Source: Deltaproteobacteria bacterium
GTDB lineage: Bacteria > Desulfobacterota > Syntrophobacteria > Syntrophobacterales > Syntrophobacteraceae
Length of the DNA stretch: 32,444 nt
Assembly (NCBI GenBank): GCA_021793275.1
Contig: JAJYTC010000034.1
Span: 1 to 32,444 of the forward strand
Direction of reading: 5' to 3'
Shown here: positions 8,004 through 17,026 of the stretch, piece after piece
Layout of the letters: every line of letters begins with the position of its first letter
Numbering within the stretch: the stretch's first letter is position 1
Position numbers and translations under genes: made by a program
Notes under the pieces: model-generated
The model's input: only the letters and a program-made list of their open reading frames with translations
Database searches by the model: none
Told to the model about the DNA's origin: nothing

Positions 8004-9149
8004 TCATTGTCTTTTCCTCTCAACCTGTAACGCGGTATCAAGGACGAGCCGCGCCACCCTGTCGGATATGCCGCATGAGCCAAGTTGACCGCGAATTCGC
8101 CTCAGCTCAAGCCGTTGCTCTCTGAGCAGGCCCGGGTCTTTTAAAAGTCTCAGGGCGCATTCGGCCAAAAGCTGCCCCGTAGGCTCCTGCCGTGCAAATT
8201 CCGGCACTATTTCCCTGCCCGCTATCAAGTTCGGTAGCGCTGCGAACTCTGTTGTAACAAGCGCCTCGACGATCCGTCTGGTCACCCTCGAAACCTTGTA
8301 GAAAGCTATCATGGGGGTTTCCAGAATGGCGGCTTCAAGCGTCACCGTGCCGGTCTTTGTAAGGATCAGGTCGCAGGCCCTTACGACACTGTGAGTGTCG
8401 TTGCTCACAACCTGCACAGGCATCGACCGGCGGCTTACCCTGCTTTGCAGCTCCCGCGCATCGATCGAAGAAGCTACAGGCATTATGAACCTGGCCTCAG
8501 GCATTGATTTGAGGATACATCGCGCAGCCTCCATCAGCATGTCGAAAAAGCGCTCGACCTCCTTGCGCCTGCTTCCGGGCAAAAGCCCGACCAGAGGGCC
8601 GTCAAAACCATGATACACCTGATCGCACTGGGCCTTGTCCGGCAGGTTCTTCATCGAATCGACCAGAGGATGACCAACGTAGTCGACCTCGATTCCATAA
8701 GAGGCATAAAAATCTTTTTCGAAAGGCAGAATGACAGCCATCCCGTCCATGAGCCTTCCAATTTTTTTTACACGCTTTTTCCGCCACGCCCAGACTTGAG
8801 GGCTTATGTAGAAATAAACCCGGGCGCCGATTCTTTTGGCGAATCTGGCAAGGAAAAGATTGAAGTCGGGAAAGTCTATCAGAACGACTATAGAGGGACG
8901 GTTTGCAAGAAGATAGGACCTGATCTTCACCCATGCCCCATAGATCGACCGTATTTGCGCCGCCGCCTCCGAGATGCCGACAACGGAAATTTTTCGATTG
9001 TCAACGATGACCGGAACCCCGGCGGATTTCATATGCGGTCCCCCAAGACAGGAAAGGTTCGTTTGGGGGGCGATTGCCCATATCGCGCGGGCCAGATTAG
9101 CGCCGTGAAGATCTCCTGAGGCTTCCCCCGCGCTTATGAAAATTTCCAA
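8004..9149 (-). CDS. lpxB: lipid-A-disaccharide synthase
   Basis: Glycosyltransferase (GT19) that joins lipid X to UDP-diacylglucosamine to form the tetraacyl disaccharide of lipid A at the inner membrane surface. The 381-aa length is typical. Seen: ISAGEASGDLHGANLARAI at the N-terminus, VLIDFPDFNLFLA, YFYISPQVWAWRKKRVKKI, LPFEKDFYASYGIEVDYVGHPLVD, LLPGSRRKEVERF and the C-terminal LTKTGTVTLEAAI. The start is TTG, not ATG: the codon at 9149-9147 follows GGAG with good spacing and yields the family start MEIFISAGEASGD. It overlaps the end of the LpxI fusion gene by 16 nt, which suggests translational coupling. Last gene of the lipid A block, ending against convergent aroK. Confidence 0.96.
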   Translation of the reverse strand: MEIFISAGEASGDLHGANLARAIWAIAPQTNLSCLGGPHMKSAGVPVIVDNRKISVVGISEAAAQIRSIYGAWVKIRSYLLANRPSIVVLIDFPDFNLFLARFAKRIGARVYFYISPQVWAWRKKRVKKIGRLMDGMAVILPFEKDFYASYGIEVDYVGHPLVDSMKNLPDKAQCDQVYHGFDGPLVGLLPGSRRKEVERFFDMLMEAARCILKSMPEARFIMPVASSIDARELQSRVSRRSMPVQVVSNDTHSVVRACDLILTKTGTVTLEAAILETPMIAFYKVSRVTRRIVEALVTTEFAALPNLIAGREIVPEFARQEPTGQLLAECALRLLKDPGLLREQRLELRRIRGQLGSCGISDRVARLVLDTALQVERKRQ

Positions 9150-11104
9150 TTCACTGTCTCCGGCAAAACTTGTTTTGCGCGCATTTGCTCCTTGATAAGA
9201 CTCGATATTTCCAGGGCCACGGAAAGCGCCCGACGCCCCTGCTCCCCGTCGACTTCAGGCCGGCTGCCGGTCATCACGGCCTTCATAAATGAAGTGATCT
9301 CCGCTTCGAGGGAATCCTTCTCGACTATTTCGAAGTTTTCCAGCGAAAGCTGGGGAAATCCGTCCTCCCCCGGCTCGGCTTCCTTGTAGACAGCATAGGC
9401 GCGCTTTTCGGAATAGTCGGCCGAAAAATAGCAATTTTCCTGAAAGATGCGCAATTTCCGCATGCTTTTGATCGAAATTCTGCTTGCGGTAAGATTTGCC
9501 ACCGCCCCGTTTTCGAATTCCATTCGCACCGTCGCGATATCCGGAAGGCGGCTGAGCACGGAGACCCCCGAAGCATGCACGTTTTTAAGTGGCGCATTAA
9601 TGATGCTCAACACGATGTCAATATCGTGAATCATCAAATCGAGGACAACGTCAACTTCGAGGCCCCTTTCATTAAAAAGCGCAAGCCTGTCGGCTTCCAC
9701 GAACATCGGGTTGGACAGCCGATGCCGAATGGCCGTAAACGCCGAGTTAAACCGCTCGAGATGTCCAACCTGGAGAAGCGCCCCGCTCTTCCTGGCGATG
9801 GCGATAAGCTCGTCGGCTTCCTCCAGGTTCTTGGTCATCGGCTTTTCCAGAAGAACATGCACTCCCGCGGACAAAAATTCCCGCGCAATGGCAAAGTGCT
9901 GCTGCGTAGGCGTAACAATGCTGACCGCATCCACCTGGCCGATAAGTTCCCTGTAATCGGTCGAGGCCCGGGCCTTCACTTCTGATGCAACCTCCTCGGC
10001 CCGCCCGCCGTCGATGTCCACAATGGCAACGAGATCGGCTTCGGGAAGTCTGGCATATTTTTGAGCATGAAAACGACCCAGGTAGCCGACTCCGATTACA
10101 GCCGTACGTATTGCCCCCGGGCGCGGGCCGCGGACCAAAACACCCCTCGAAACCGCTGCCTCTTCTTTCGCGTGCTCGGCGGGGCGCGATCGGTTCGCAG
10201 CCGGCTGATTCTGTTCCAGGATGGCTAGCCCATCGTCGTCCTGATGTTCGCTCGCGTCAAACGCGTCGCTTTGCACCAGAATGGATATTCCAGCGGCATC
10301 GGCGGCGTCTATCGTCCTTTCACGGTCGAACAGCAGCGTTTTGCCTGCCTCGAGAACAAGCACGCGCGCGTTCACCCTCTTCATTACCTCTATGGTGCCC
10401 GTACCGGCGGATGGAACATCGAAGCGCATATCCTGCATGGGCTTGCTCACCTTGACGATTACCGCCCCTTCCCTGCAGAGCCGTCCACCACGCATAATGG
10501 TGGCGTCCGTGCCGTCTATGCCTTCAACTGCCAGCACGGCCCGGTTCTTGACAACCAGGCATTGACCGATATCCAGCCTTCCGATCGCCTTTGCCAGGGT
10601 CCATCCAAAACCGATGTCCGCCTGTTCCCGCCGGTTTGGCTTTCGTCTCGTCAGTATCCCTTCGGGCGCGAGAAGCTCAGGCAGGAAAATCGTGGAAGGC
10701 TGGATCAATATGCCTTCGGATTCCAACTCTTCGGCAAGCGCCCGCAGAAGAGAGTCGTCTTTTCTGTTTCTAAGCTTGTTGATAAACCGGACAGCCCTCC
10801 AATCAGGCCGTATTTTCGCATACATACGGGTCTTGTTGATTGCCCCCGCCATCGCCGCGTGGGTTATTCCCGCGCTCCTGAAAGCCCTGACAAGCCGGTT
10901 CAACTGTCCCAGTTTGAGCATGTGAAATTCATCGACATACTTGGCAAGCGTGGGATCGGTTTCCCCGTCAAAACCTACCGCAAACACCCGGACCGAAGCC
11001 TGACGGGCTGCGTGGGCAAAAAGAAGCGGAAACTGCCCGCTTCCGGCAATAAGCCCGACCTCCCTGATCCTGCCCTCCGAATCCCGATCATTTTCCAAAG
11101 ACAT
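9134..11104 (-). CDS. lpxI: LpxI (UDP-2,3-diacylglucosamine pyrophosphatase) fused to a Gfo/Idh/MocA oxidoreductase
   Basis: A 656-aa protein with two parts. Residues about 12-280 are LpxI, which hydrolyses UDP-2,3-diacylglucosamine to lipid X and UMP: GLIAGSGQFPLLFA, the NRRE/GWTLAKAIGRLDIGQ segment, and MRFDVPSAGTGTIE, whose aspartate (about 229) matches the catalytic position known in Caulobacter LpxI. Residues about 281-330 are a charged linker. Residues about 333-656 are a Gfo/Idh/MocA oxidoreductase with Rossmann loop VIGVGYLGRFHAQ and EKP at 420-422. LpxH is not in the window, so this domain probably supplies the activity between LpxA/LpxD and LpxB. The frame is continuous, with no internal ribosome site obvious at the domain boundary. 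The start overlaps the lpxA stop as TAATG. The role of the second domain is unknown. Confidence 0.92.
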   Translation of the reverse strand: MSLENDRDSEGRIREVGLIAGSGQFPLLFAHAARQASVRVFAVGFDGETDPTLAKYVDEFHMLKLGQLNRLVRAFRSAGITHAAMAGAINKTRMYAKIRPDWRAVRFINKLRNRKDDSLLRALAEELESEGILIQPSTIFLPELLAPEGILTRRKPNRREQADIGFGWTLAKAIGRLDIGQCLVVKNRAVLAVEGIDGTDATIMRGGRLCREGAVIVKVSKPMQDMRFDVPSAGTGTIEVMKRVNARVLVLEAGKTLLFDRERTIDAADAAGISILVQSDAFDASEHQDDDGLAILEQNQPAANRSRPAEHAKEEAAVSRGVLVRGPRPGAIRTAVIGVGYLGRFHAQKYARLPEADLVAIVDIDGGRAEEVASEVKARASTDYRELIGQVDAVSIVTPTQQHFAIAREFLSAGVHVLLEKPMTKNLEEADELIAIARKSGALLQVGHLERFNSAFTAIRHRLSNPMFVEADRLALFNERGLEVDVVLDLMIHDIDIVLSIINAPLKNVHASGVSVLSRLPDIATVRMEFENGAVANLTASRISIKSMRKLRIFQENCYFSADYSEKRAYAVYKEAEPGEDGFPQLSLENFEIVEKDSLEAEITSFMKAVMTGSRPEVDGEQGRRALSVALEISSLIKEQMRAKQVLPETVNWKFS

Positions 11105-11883
11105 TATCTGGTCAGACCTCGCTTGGAACCAGCCGTTACGAACTCGATCAGCCTTTCCACTTCCGGCAGCGGCTCAATTTCCTCGCGCACCTTTAGGACC
11201 GCTTCATTGAGAGTGAGCCCTGAGCGGAAAAATATTTTATAAAATTTCTTGATCGCCTGGATCGATTTTAGAGAAAAGCCGTGACGCTTGAGGCCGATAA
11301 GATTGGGCCCGAAGAGCGCAGCGCCCGTCGCGCCGGTGGCAAGCATGTAGGGGGCAATGTCCATGCGCACGCCGGAAAATCCGCCTATGCAACTGTATTC
11401 GCCTAACCTTACAAACTGGTGGACGGCGACGATTCCACCGACCACGGCATGCTCGCCCACTTCCACATGACCGCCAAGGGTTGCCGCATTCGCCAGCAAA
11501 GCCCCGTTTCCGATCTGACAGTCGTGAGCCACATGAGAATAGGCCATGAGAAAAACCCCATCGCCGACCCGTGTGACGCCATGGCCCCTCACGGTGCCTC
11601 GATGAACAGTGACGTATTCTCGAATGATGTTGTTGTTTCCAATAGATACGCCTGTACTCTCATCAGTGTACGTAAGGTCCTGCGGAGGAAGACCTATCGA
11701 GGCAAATGAGAATATGCGGTTGTTTTCTCCTATCGTAGTCCTGCCTTCAATCACTACGTGGTGCCCCACGACGGTCCCGGCGCCAATCGCTACGTCTGGA
11801 CCAATTATACTGTATGCCTCGACAGTAACGTCTTCGGCAAGTTCAGCATTCGGGGATATTATCGCAGTAGGGTGGATCGGCAT
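11104..11883 (-). CDS. lpxA: UDP-N-acetylglucosamine acyltransferase
   Basis: Transfers a 3-hydroxyacyl chain from ACP to the 3-OH of UDP-GlcNAc, the first step of lipid A synthesis. The 259-aa protein starts MPIHPTAIISPNAEL and shows the left-handed beta-helix hexapeptide pattern (repeated I/V/L-G-x-x pairs) through about residue 190, then the helical C-terminal domain. The catalytic histidine lies in AYSHVAHDCQIG. The C-terminal ending LIEFVTAGSKRGLTR is usual for the family. The frame is open 37 codons further, but MPIHP follows GGAGAAGAA, matching both the family start and a ribosome site. It lies 127 nt after fabZ and is coupled by one base to the LpxI fusion. The 3-OH acyl substrate length cannot be read from sequence with confidence. 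Confidence 0.96.
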   Translation of the reverse strand: MPIHPTAIISPNAELAEDVTVEAYSIIGPDVAIGAGTVVGHHVVIEGRTTIGENNRIFSFASIGLPPQDLTYTDESTGVSIGNNNIIREYVTVHRGTVRGHGVTRVGDGVFLMAYSHVAHDCQIGNGALLANAATLGGHVEVGEHAVVGGIVAVHQFVRLGEYSCIGGFSGVRMDIAPYMLATGATGAALFGPNLIGLKRHGFSLKSIQAIKKFYKIFFRSGLTLNEAVLKVREEIEPLPEVERLIEFVTAGSKRGLTR

Positions 11884-12010
11884 TTCTTCTCCATATTCCT
11901 CCATGCGGCAATCCGCGCGCGCAGACACCGGGGGGCGAAACACAACCCCGCATATCGGCGCACGGACATCCGGGCCGTGATTTCCACAGGGCACGGGGGA
12001 AGTTTCAGGA

Positions 12011-12433
12011 TTATGTCACGTTTGCCATCATTTCAGCTTCGGCTACCAGCACATCGTCGACAAAAGCTTCCCCGTACATTTTGAAAAAGCCGCCGCGCTG
12101 TTTTTGAAGCTTCACTTTCATCACCAACCGGTCTCCGGGGCGCACAGGTTTTCGAAACCGAACCTTGTCCACGCCGGCGAAATAAAAAGGCTTGCCCTTG
12201 AGTTCAGGCCATACCGTAAAGACAAGAATACCGCCGGTCTGGGCCATGGCTTCCAATATGAGCACGCCGGGCATGATCGGATCGTTCGGAAAATGTCCCT
12301 GAAAAAAAGGCTCGTTCACCGATACGTTCTTAATCCCCTCTATCGCGTCGGAGGAACATTCGACGATCCTTTCCACAAGGAGGAAAGGATAGCGGTGGGG
12401 AAGGATTTCTTTAATCCGGACAACGTCCATCAT
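12011..12433 (-). CDS. fabZ: 3-hydroxyacyl-ACP dehydratase FabZ
   Basis: Dehydrates 3-hydroxyacyl-ACP in fatty acid elongation and so competes with LpxA and LpxD for the same substrate, which explains its place between them. The 140-aa hot-dog protein has [34 protein letters not shown] (catalytic His and Glu) and [12 protein letters not shown]. Two ATGs stand in tandem at 12433 and 12430; the first is used because AGGAGG lies 12 nt before it. It overlaps the end of lpxD by 23 nt. Confidence 0.96.
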   Translation of the reverse strand: MMDVVRIKEILPHRYPFLLVERIVECSSDAIEGIKNVSVNEPFFQGHFPNDPIMPGVLILEAMAQTGGILVFTVWPELKGKPFYFAGVDKVRFRKPVRPGDRLVMKVKLQKQRGGFFKMYGEAFVDDVLVAEAEMMANVT

Positions 12434-13505
12434 CCTTTTTCAGGACCTCCTCGATTCTGCTTACCTTTTCATCCAGTAGTTTCAAAGCCTTCTTGAGCCT
12501 TGGCAACCGCCTGATATCGCCGTATGTCTTGAACCATTCATCGTAAGAGACAGCCGGATAGCCGCCCATAACAACCTGGTTTTCCTTGACGGAATGATGA
12601 ATGCCCGCCTTTGCGGCAGCTTTTACCCCATCACCTATCTCGACATGGCCGGCTACTCCCACCTGTCCGGCCAACACCACGTTTTTCCCAACCTGAGTGC
12701 TGCCCGATATGCCGACCTGCGCAATTAGAAGAGTGTCTTCACCAACCACCACATTGTGGGCGACCATGACAAGGTTGTCGATTTTAACGCCGCGCTTTAT
12801 CCATGTCTTGCCGAAAGTTGCCCGATCAACGGTGGTGTTTGCCCCGATCTCGACGTCATCGTCGATCTGAACGATACCGATCTGGGGGATTTTTATGTGC
12901 TTTCCCCCTTCCTCCCGGGCATACCCGTAGCCATCCGCACCGATAACCGCGCCCGCGTGAATGATGACACGGTTTCCAACGATGCACCCGTTGAGAATGA
13001 CAGCCCTCGGATGTATAAGGCACCCCTGGCCGATTTGAACCTTCCTGCCCACGTATGCCGAAGGCCCGATAGTCGTTCCGCTCCCGATTCTGGAATCGTC
13101 TCCTATGTAGGCAAAAGGCCCCACCGAAACCCCATCTTCGAGAAATACCCGCTCACCAATAAAGGCTGCCGGATGGACCCCTGCAACCTCCGCCGAGGCC
13201 GGCGAAAACAATTGGGCGACTTTGGCAAAAGCGAGATACGGATTTTCAACAATAAGCAGATTGAATTCAACTTCCCGGAATTTCGGAGAAACAATCAGGG
13301 CCGACGCCCTGCAACCCGAAAGCAGATGAGTGTAGCGCGAATCAGTCAAAAAGCTCAACTCTCCGGCGCTTGCGCTATCAAGCGGCCCGATGCCGCTTAT
13401 ACTCACCTGCGGATCGCCTTTGACTTCAGCGCCCAGCAGGCGGCCAAGTTCGGCCAGTGAAAAAGGACCCTCATGCTTTTGATTATAGCTCACGCCAATT
13501 TCCAT
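12411..13505 (-). CDS. lpxD: UDP-3-O-acylglucosamine N-acyltransferase
   Basis: Adds the second 3-hydroxyacyl chain, to the 2-amino group of UDP-3-O-acylglucosamine. The 364-aa protein has an N-terminal uridine-binding domain ([16 protein letters not shown], then [16 protein letters not shown]), a long hexapeptide beta-helix from about residue 105 to 310, and a C-terminal helix ([24 protein letters not shown] with heptads typical of the trimer). The likely catalytic histidine is in [13 protein letters not shown]. The start region [17 protein letters not shown] is slightly longer than usual and the ribosome site is poor (CCGG directly before ATG), so a nearby alternative start is possible. A terminator-like hairpin lies between skp and this gene. 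Confidence 0.95.
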   Translation of the reverse strand: MEIGVSYNQKHEGPFSLAELGRLLGAEVKGDPQVSISGIGPLDSASAGELSFLTDSRYTHLLSGCRASALIVSPKFREVEFNLLIVENPYLAFAKVAQLFSPASAEVAGVHPAAFIGERVFLEDGVSVGPFAYIGDDSRIGSGTTIGPSAYVGRKVQIGQGCLIHPRAVILNGCIVGNRVIIHAGAVIGADGYGYAREEGGKHIKIPQIGIVQIDDDVEIGANTTVDRATFGKTWIKRGVKIDNLVMVAHNVVVGEDTLLIAQVGISGSTQVGKNVVLAGQVGVAGHVEIGDGVKAAAKAGIHHSVKENQVVMGGYPAVSYDEWFKTYGDIRRLPRLKKALKLLDEKVSRIEEVLKKDDGRCPD

Positions 13506-13599
13506 CCGGATCGAAACAATGCCGAGAAATCGCGAACAACCGTGACATTATGGCAATGTCCACTTCCCTTCACAAACAACCTCGGGCTCGATCTGTGTC

Positions 13600-13625
13600 A
13601 AAAAGGCGGGACAATATCCCGCCTT
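13600..13625 (-). terminator. rho-independent terminator between skp and lpxD
   Basis: Perfect 9-bp stem AAGGCGGGA/TCCCGCCTT (13617-13625 with 13603-13611), 5-nt loop, followed on the minus strand by TTTTT. It could end or attenuate the bamA-skp transcript before lpxD. The stem also has A residues on the other side and may work weakly on the plus strand, where there is no gene to end. Confidence 0.75.
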
Positions 13626-13655
13626 ATCAGGGTAAACATCCGGCATCGCGCCACA

Positions 13656-14174
13656 TCAATGCGGCGTGCGGTTGAGTTCGGCAACCACCCGTGAAGTAAT
13701 GTCGTCTTTGGGGTTGACGACAATGAGGGCGCTCCTGTCGACAATCATGTCGTAATTGTCATCTTTGGCAACCTTGCGGGCCACTTTATACATTTTCAGG
13801 AAAAGAGGTTCCATGGCCTGCTTTCTCTCTTGCTCCCACTTCATCTGTGAACTCGACACAAGCTGCTGCAATTGGCCGGCCAATTGTTCCAAATGCTGCT
13901 CCTTTCGACTCCTGGCCTTTGCATCCAGAATATCTCTTTCTTTCATGTAGCTGTTCCTTGCTGCCGTAAATTCATCCTTCTTCTGCTGTACGGCGCTGGT
14001 GAGCTGTTCCTGATCACTTTTCAAATTACTGGTGATCTGTTTGCCCCAGTCCGATTGAGCAATTACCTTGGCAACATTCAAATAGCCGATCTTTTCACCG
14101 TAAGCAACTGCATGCGTGCAAAAACCAAAAGTAATTCCGGCAGCCACAAGCACACATCCCCAAAACCTTTTCAT
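13656..14174 (-). CDS. skp: OmpH/Skp periplasmic chaperone
   Basis: Trimeric periplasmic chaperone that carries unfolded outer-membrane proteins to the BAM complex. The 172-aa product starts with a Sec signal peptide (MKRFWGCVLVAAGITFGFCTHAVAYG), then KIGYLNVAKVIAQSDWGKQI, a long charged helical arm (about residues 50-120, coiled coil with many K/E/Q) and the closing strand YDMIVDRSALIVVNPKDDIT. An in-frame extension to 14603 exists but runs through bamA; the start at 14174 follows GGAGACGAAA. It lies 10 nt after bamA, the standard pairing. Confidence 0.93.
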   Translation of the reverse strand: MKRFWGCVLVAAGITFGFCTHAVAYGEKIGYLNVAKVIAQSDWGKQITSNLKSDQEQLTSAVQQKKDEFTAARNSYMKERDILDAKARSRKEQHLEQLAGQLQQLVSSSQMKWEQERKQAMEPLFLKMYKVARKVAKDDNYDMIVDRSALIVVNPKDDITSRVVAELNRTPH

Positions 14175-14184
14175 TTTCGTCTCC

Positions 14185-16848
14185 TTAAAAGAATGCTCCG
14201 GCAGAAAACTGCCACTGATATATTGGATCACCTGGTCTCCTGTTAAGTACATACCCCAGTTCAATGCGAAGCGGTCCGAAAGGTGAATTCCATCGAATAC
14301 CGGGACCAACATCCTCCCTGAACTGCGCAGGATTGATTTGCTGGCCCGGAGCAAAGGCATTTCCCCAATCGAAAAAGAGCACGCCGCGCACGCCGTAATG
14401 CTCCAGAAGCGGGAAGAGCAATTCGTAATTGACCACCATGTACTTGTTGCCGCCGACCACCAGGCCGTGCCTGTCCCTGGGCCCCAGGAAGTCGTACATC
14501 CAGCCGCGCATATTATCAATACCGCCAAGGAAATAGCGTTCGTATATCGGAATGTTTTGCGAGCCGTTTTCAAACCCTGCCTCCACCCGAACATGGCCGA
14601 CAAATTTCCAGAAAAGCGGATGATAATAGCCCGCGTGATACTCTTGCTTAAAAAGATTATAGTCGCTGCCCATGGCCTTGGAGTCGTACTGGAACGACAC
14701 GCCCGAATAGGTCCCGATGGTCGGCATAAAGGGGTTATCGGTGGTATTTCTTACAAAAGAGCCGCCGAAACCGCTCTTCAACTGCCAGCCCCTGGCTACC
14801 GCCTGCTGAAAGACCGGATCGCGCTGCGCATACGCATCCAAGCCGAAGACTTGACCATTTTCCACAACATAGTAGGCGTTAACGGTGCTGTAATTTCCAA
14901 GGGGATAGCCTGCGCGCAGTTTCATTCCGTAAGAGTTCGACATAAAATCTTCATAAGCCATTATCCAGTCATATAGGTCGAACCCGGCAGACATAGGCGT
15001 GTTGAAAATCCACGGATGCGTATAGTTAATTGTGTAAAACTGCGCTTGCTGAGCCACCATGGCTTGCACTGCAAAATATTGCCCCGTCCCGAACAGGTTT
15101 GTCTGCTGCATTTGACCGGTAACGAAAAGACCATCCATAGTAGAGTAGCCGCCGCCGAAACTTATCGTACCGGTTTCCTTCTCCACTATCTTCACGTTCA
15201 GGTCCATCACGTTTGTTTGCGCCGTGCTGACAGGGATAATCTCGACGCTCTTGAAGTAATTGAGCCTTTTTAGCGCAGCCTCGCTATCCCGAATGCCCTT
15301 TGCGCTGAAAACATCGCCTTCGGCTATCGTCATCGCGCGCAAAATGACATAGTCGCGCGTTTTTATATTCCCGGTAATGAAAATTCGGCCGATGTGGACT
15401 ATTCCGAATTTCTTAATGTGGAGATCGACGTCGATAGTATGTGATGCGACATTGGGCTTTACCCGAGGCTCGACTTCAACCTTTGCGTAACCCTTATTCA
15501 TGTAGTAATTTCTAATCAGGTTGAGGTCATGGCGGATTTTATCGCCGCTGAAATATTGATTTGGTTTCGTCTCGAGTTTCTTTTCAATATTCTTTTTGTA
15601 TCCCTTGATAAGGTCCCCGGAAAGAATGCACGACGCTATCTTGTATCTTTTACCTTCCTGAATTGGTATCCTTATATGAAAACCATTCTTTTTAAGAGTA
15701 ATCTCAGGAGATCCGACCACTGCATCCATATATCCATGATCATGATAATATTGATCCAAACGCTCTATGTCGGTATTAAGAATATCTCGCTGGAGGATGC
15801 CTCTTGTCGATATATAAGACAACAAGCTCCATGGTTTTGTTTCCATTTCACCCATGAGTGTATGCGTAGACAAATGCTTGTTGCCTATAAACTTTATAGA
15901 CTTTATGTAAACTTTCTTGTGTTCCGTGATATTGAAAGTAACTACAGCCTCGCGCGGACTTACTGGAAAGGTGATATCGGAAGTAACTACGGCGTTGTAA
16001 TAGCCCTTTTGCTGGTAGAGTTTCCGTACCTTCTGAACATCGCCGGCGATTTCGCTGCGCTTTAAAACCGAATATTGTTTCGTTGTAATTGCAGCAAGGA
16101 TGTCCTTCTTCTTTACCTTCTTGTTTCCCTTGAGTACCAGTTTACTGACGATGGGATTTTCCTTAACGACAAACGTCAGGATTTTCCCGGCAGGCGTGTT
16201 TTTGACCTCGGCTGCGACCTTTTCGAAATACCCCATCCCGAATATAGCGCGAATATCATCGCTTACCTGCTCCGGATTGAACAGTTGCCCCTTCTTGCTT
16301 TTAACAACACTTAATATAGCAGCGGCTTCTATGCGCACATTGCCTTTAACCCTGACTTGAGCGATCACTAATTTGCCCAGCACATAAGCCGAGCTTTGAT
16401 CCACTATTTGCTCGACAGCGGAAGCCAGATTTGCCGGCCCCTGCTGTTCGGCCAAAAGATCCACGGGCTTTTTGGCGCCGGACATATCCACCAGCGTGGC
16501 TTCGATAGAGATGGTGTTGCCCACCAGGCTATACGTACCGAACATTACGTAGGAGGCGCCCAGTTTCTGCCCGATCGACCTGGCCTGCGCCTCGGAACCC
16601 ACAGGACCGCCCGCAACCTTTTCAACCAGCGCCGAATCGATCAGCCCCAAGCCCGCTCGACCCCCAAGGGTGGTGAAAAGCTCATCGAGAGACCCTTGGG
16701 TGTTGGCCGCATTTATCGGGCCGTGCATTACAAAAGGCAGGATCGCCACATTTGGCTGCCCGCTATCGCTCCACGCCGTCGAAAGGCCCAACACGAAAGG
16801 AATCAGAAGACATATTATTATCCCCGCCCTTCTTCTCTTACACACCAT
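14185..16848 (-). CDS. bamA: outer membrane protein assembly factor BamA with extra N-terminal domain
   Basis: Core of the BAM machine, folding beta-barrel proteins into the outer membrane. Of 887 aa, residues 1-27 are a signal peptide. About 30-150 form an additional domain beginning PNVAILPFVMHGP, resembling the small TolB-N/LpoB-like fold. Five POTRA repeats follow (about 158-510, first one QVRVKGNVRIEAAAI, last one GRIFITGNIKTRDYVI), then a 16-strand barrel ending GAFF with the usual terminal phenylalanine. The barrel's VRGF/Y lock motif appears as NMRGWMYDFLGPRDRHG. Classical BamA of about 800 aa lacks the extra domain. A GGGGGGCG ribosome site precedes the start. It is followed closely by skp and preceded by lolD. 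Confidence 0.95.
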   Translation of the reverse strand: MVCKRRRAGIIICLLIPFVLGLSTAWSDSGQPNVAILPFVMHGPINAANTQGSLDELFTTLGGRAGLGLIDSALVEKVAGGPVGSEAQARSIGQKLGASYVMFGTYSLVGNTISIEATLVDMSGAKKPVDLLAEQQGPANLASAVEQIVDQSSAYVLGKLVIAQVRVKGNVRIEAAAILSVVKSKKGQLFNPEQVSDDIRAIFGMGYFEKVAAEVKNTPAGKILTFVVKENPIVSKLVLKGNKKVKKKDILAAITTKQYSVLKRSEIAGDVQKVRKLYQQKGYYNAVVTSDITFPVSPREAVVTFNITEHKKVYIKSIKFIGNKHLSTHTLMGEMETKPWSLLSYISTRGILQRDILNTDIERLDQYYHDHGYMDAVVGSPEITLKKNGFHIRIPIQEGKRYKIASCILSGDLIKGYKKNIEKKLETKPNQYFSGDKIRHDLNLIRNYYMNKGYAKVEVEPRVKPNVASHTIDVDLHIKKFGIVHIGRIFITGNIKTRDYVILRAMTIAEGDVFSAKGIRDSEAALKRLNYFKSVEIIPVSTAQTNVMDLNVKIVEKETGTISFGGGYSTMDGLFVTGQMQQTNLFGTGQYFAVQAMVAQQAQFYTINYTHPWIFNTPMSAGFDLYDWIMAYEDFMSNSYGMKLRAGYPLGNYSTVNAYYVVENGQVFGLDAYAQRDPVFQQAVARGWQLKSGFGGSFVRNTTDNPFMPTIGTYSGVSFQYDSKAMGSDYNLFKQEYHAGYYHPLFWKFVGHVRVEAGFENGSQNIPIYERYFLGGIDNMRGWMYDFLGPRDRHGLVVGGNKYMVVNYELLFPLLEHYGVRGVLFFDWGNAFAPGQQINPAQFREDVGPGIRWNSPFGPLRIELGYVLNRRPGDPIYQWQFSAGAFF

Positions 16849-17026
16849 TTATATCGCCCCCCCTCAGTGCGCTTTCCCGGCAAATCCATGCGCAATAAGC
16901 CCCGCATCCAGGATATCCCCCCAAGGCAGCTTTACAGGGCCTATCTAATACCATCCTTCTCGACGCATGCCCAACAGAATTTTTCCGGCTCGACAATAGC
17001 GCTCCACGTCCCCCCGAACGCGCAGC

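Noticed and set aside
9134-10110. Naming the oxidoreductase domain GnnA
   Set aside because: GnnA works with the aminotransferase GnnB, which is absent, and family membership alone does not fix the substrate.
10244-11242. 332-codon plus-strand frame antisense to the LpxI part of the fusion
   Set aside because: A shadow of the real gene; the opposite strand has clear LpxI motifs.
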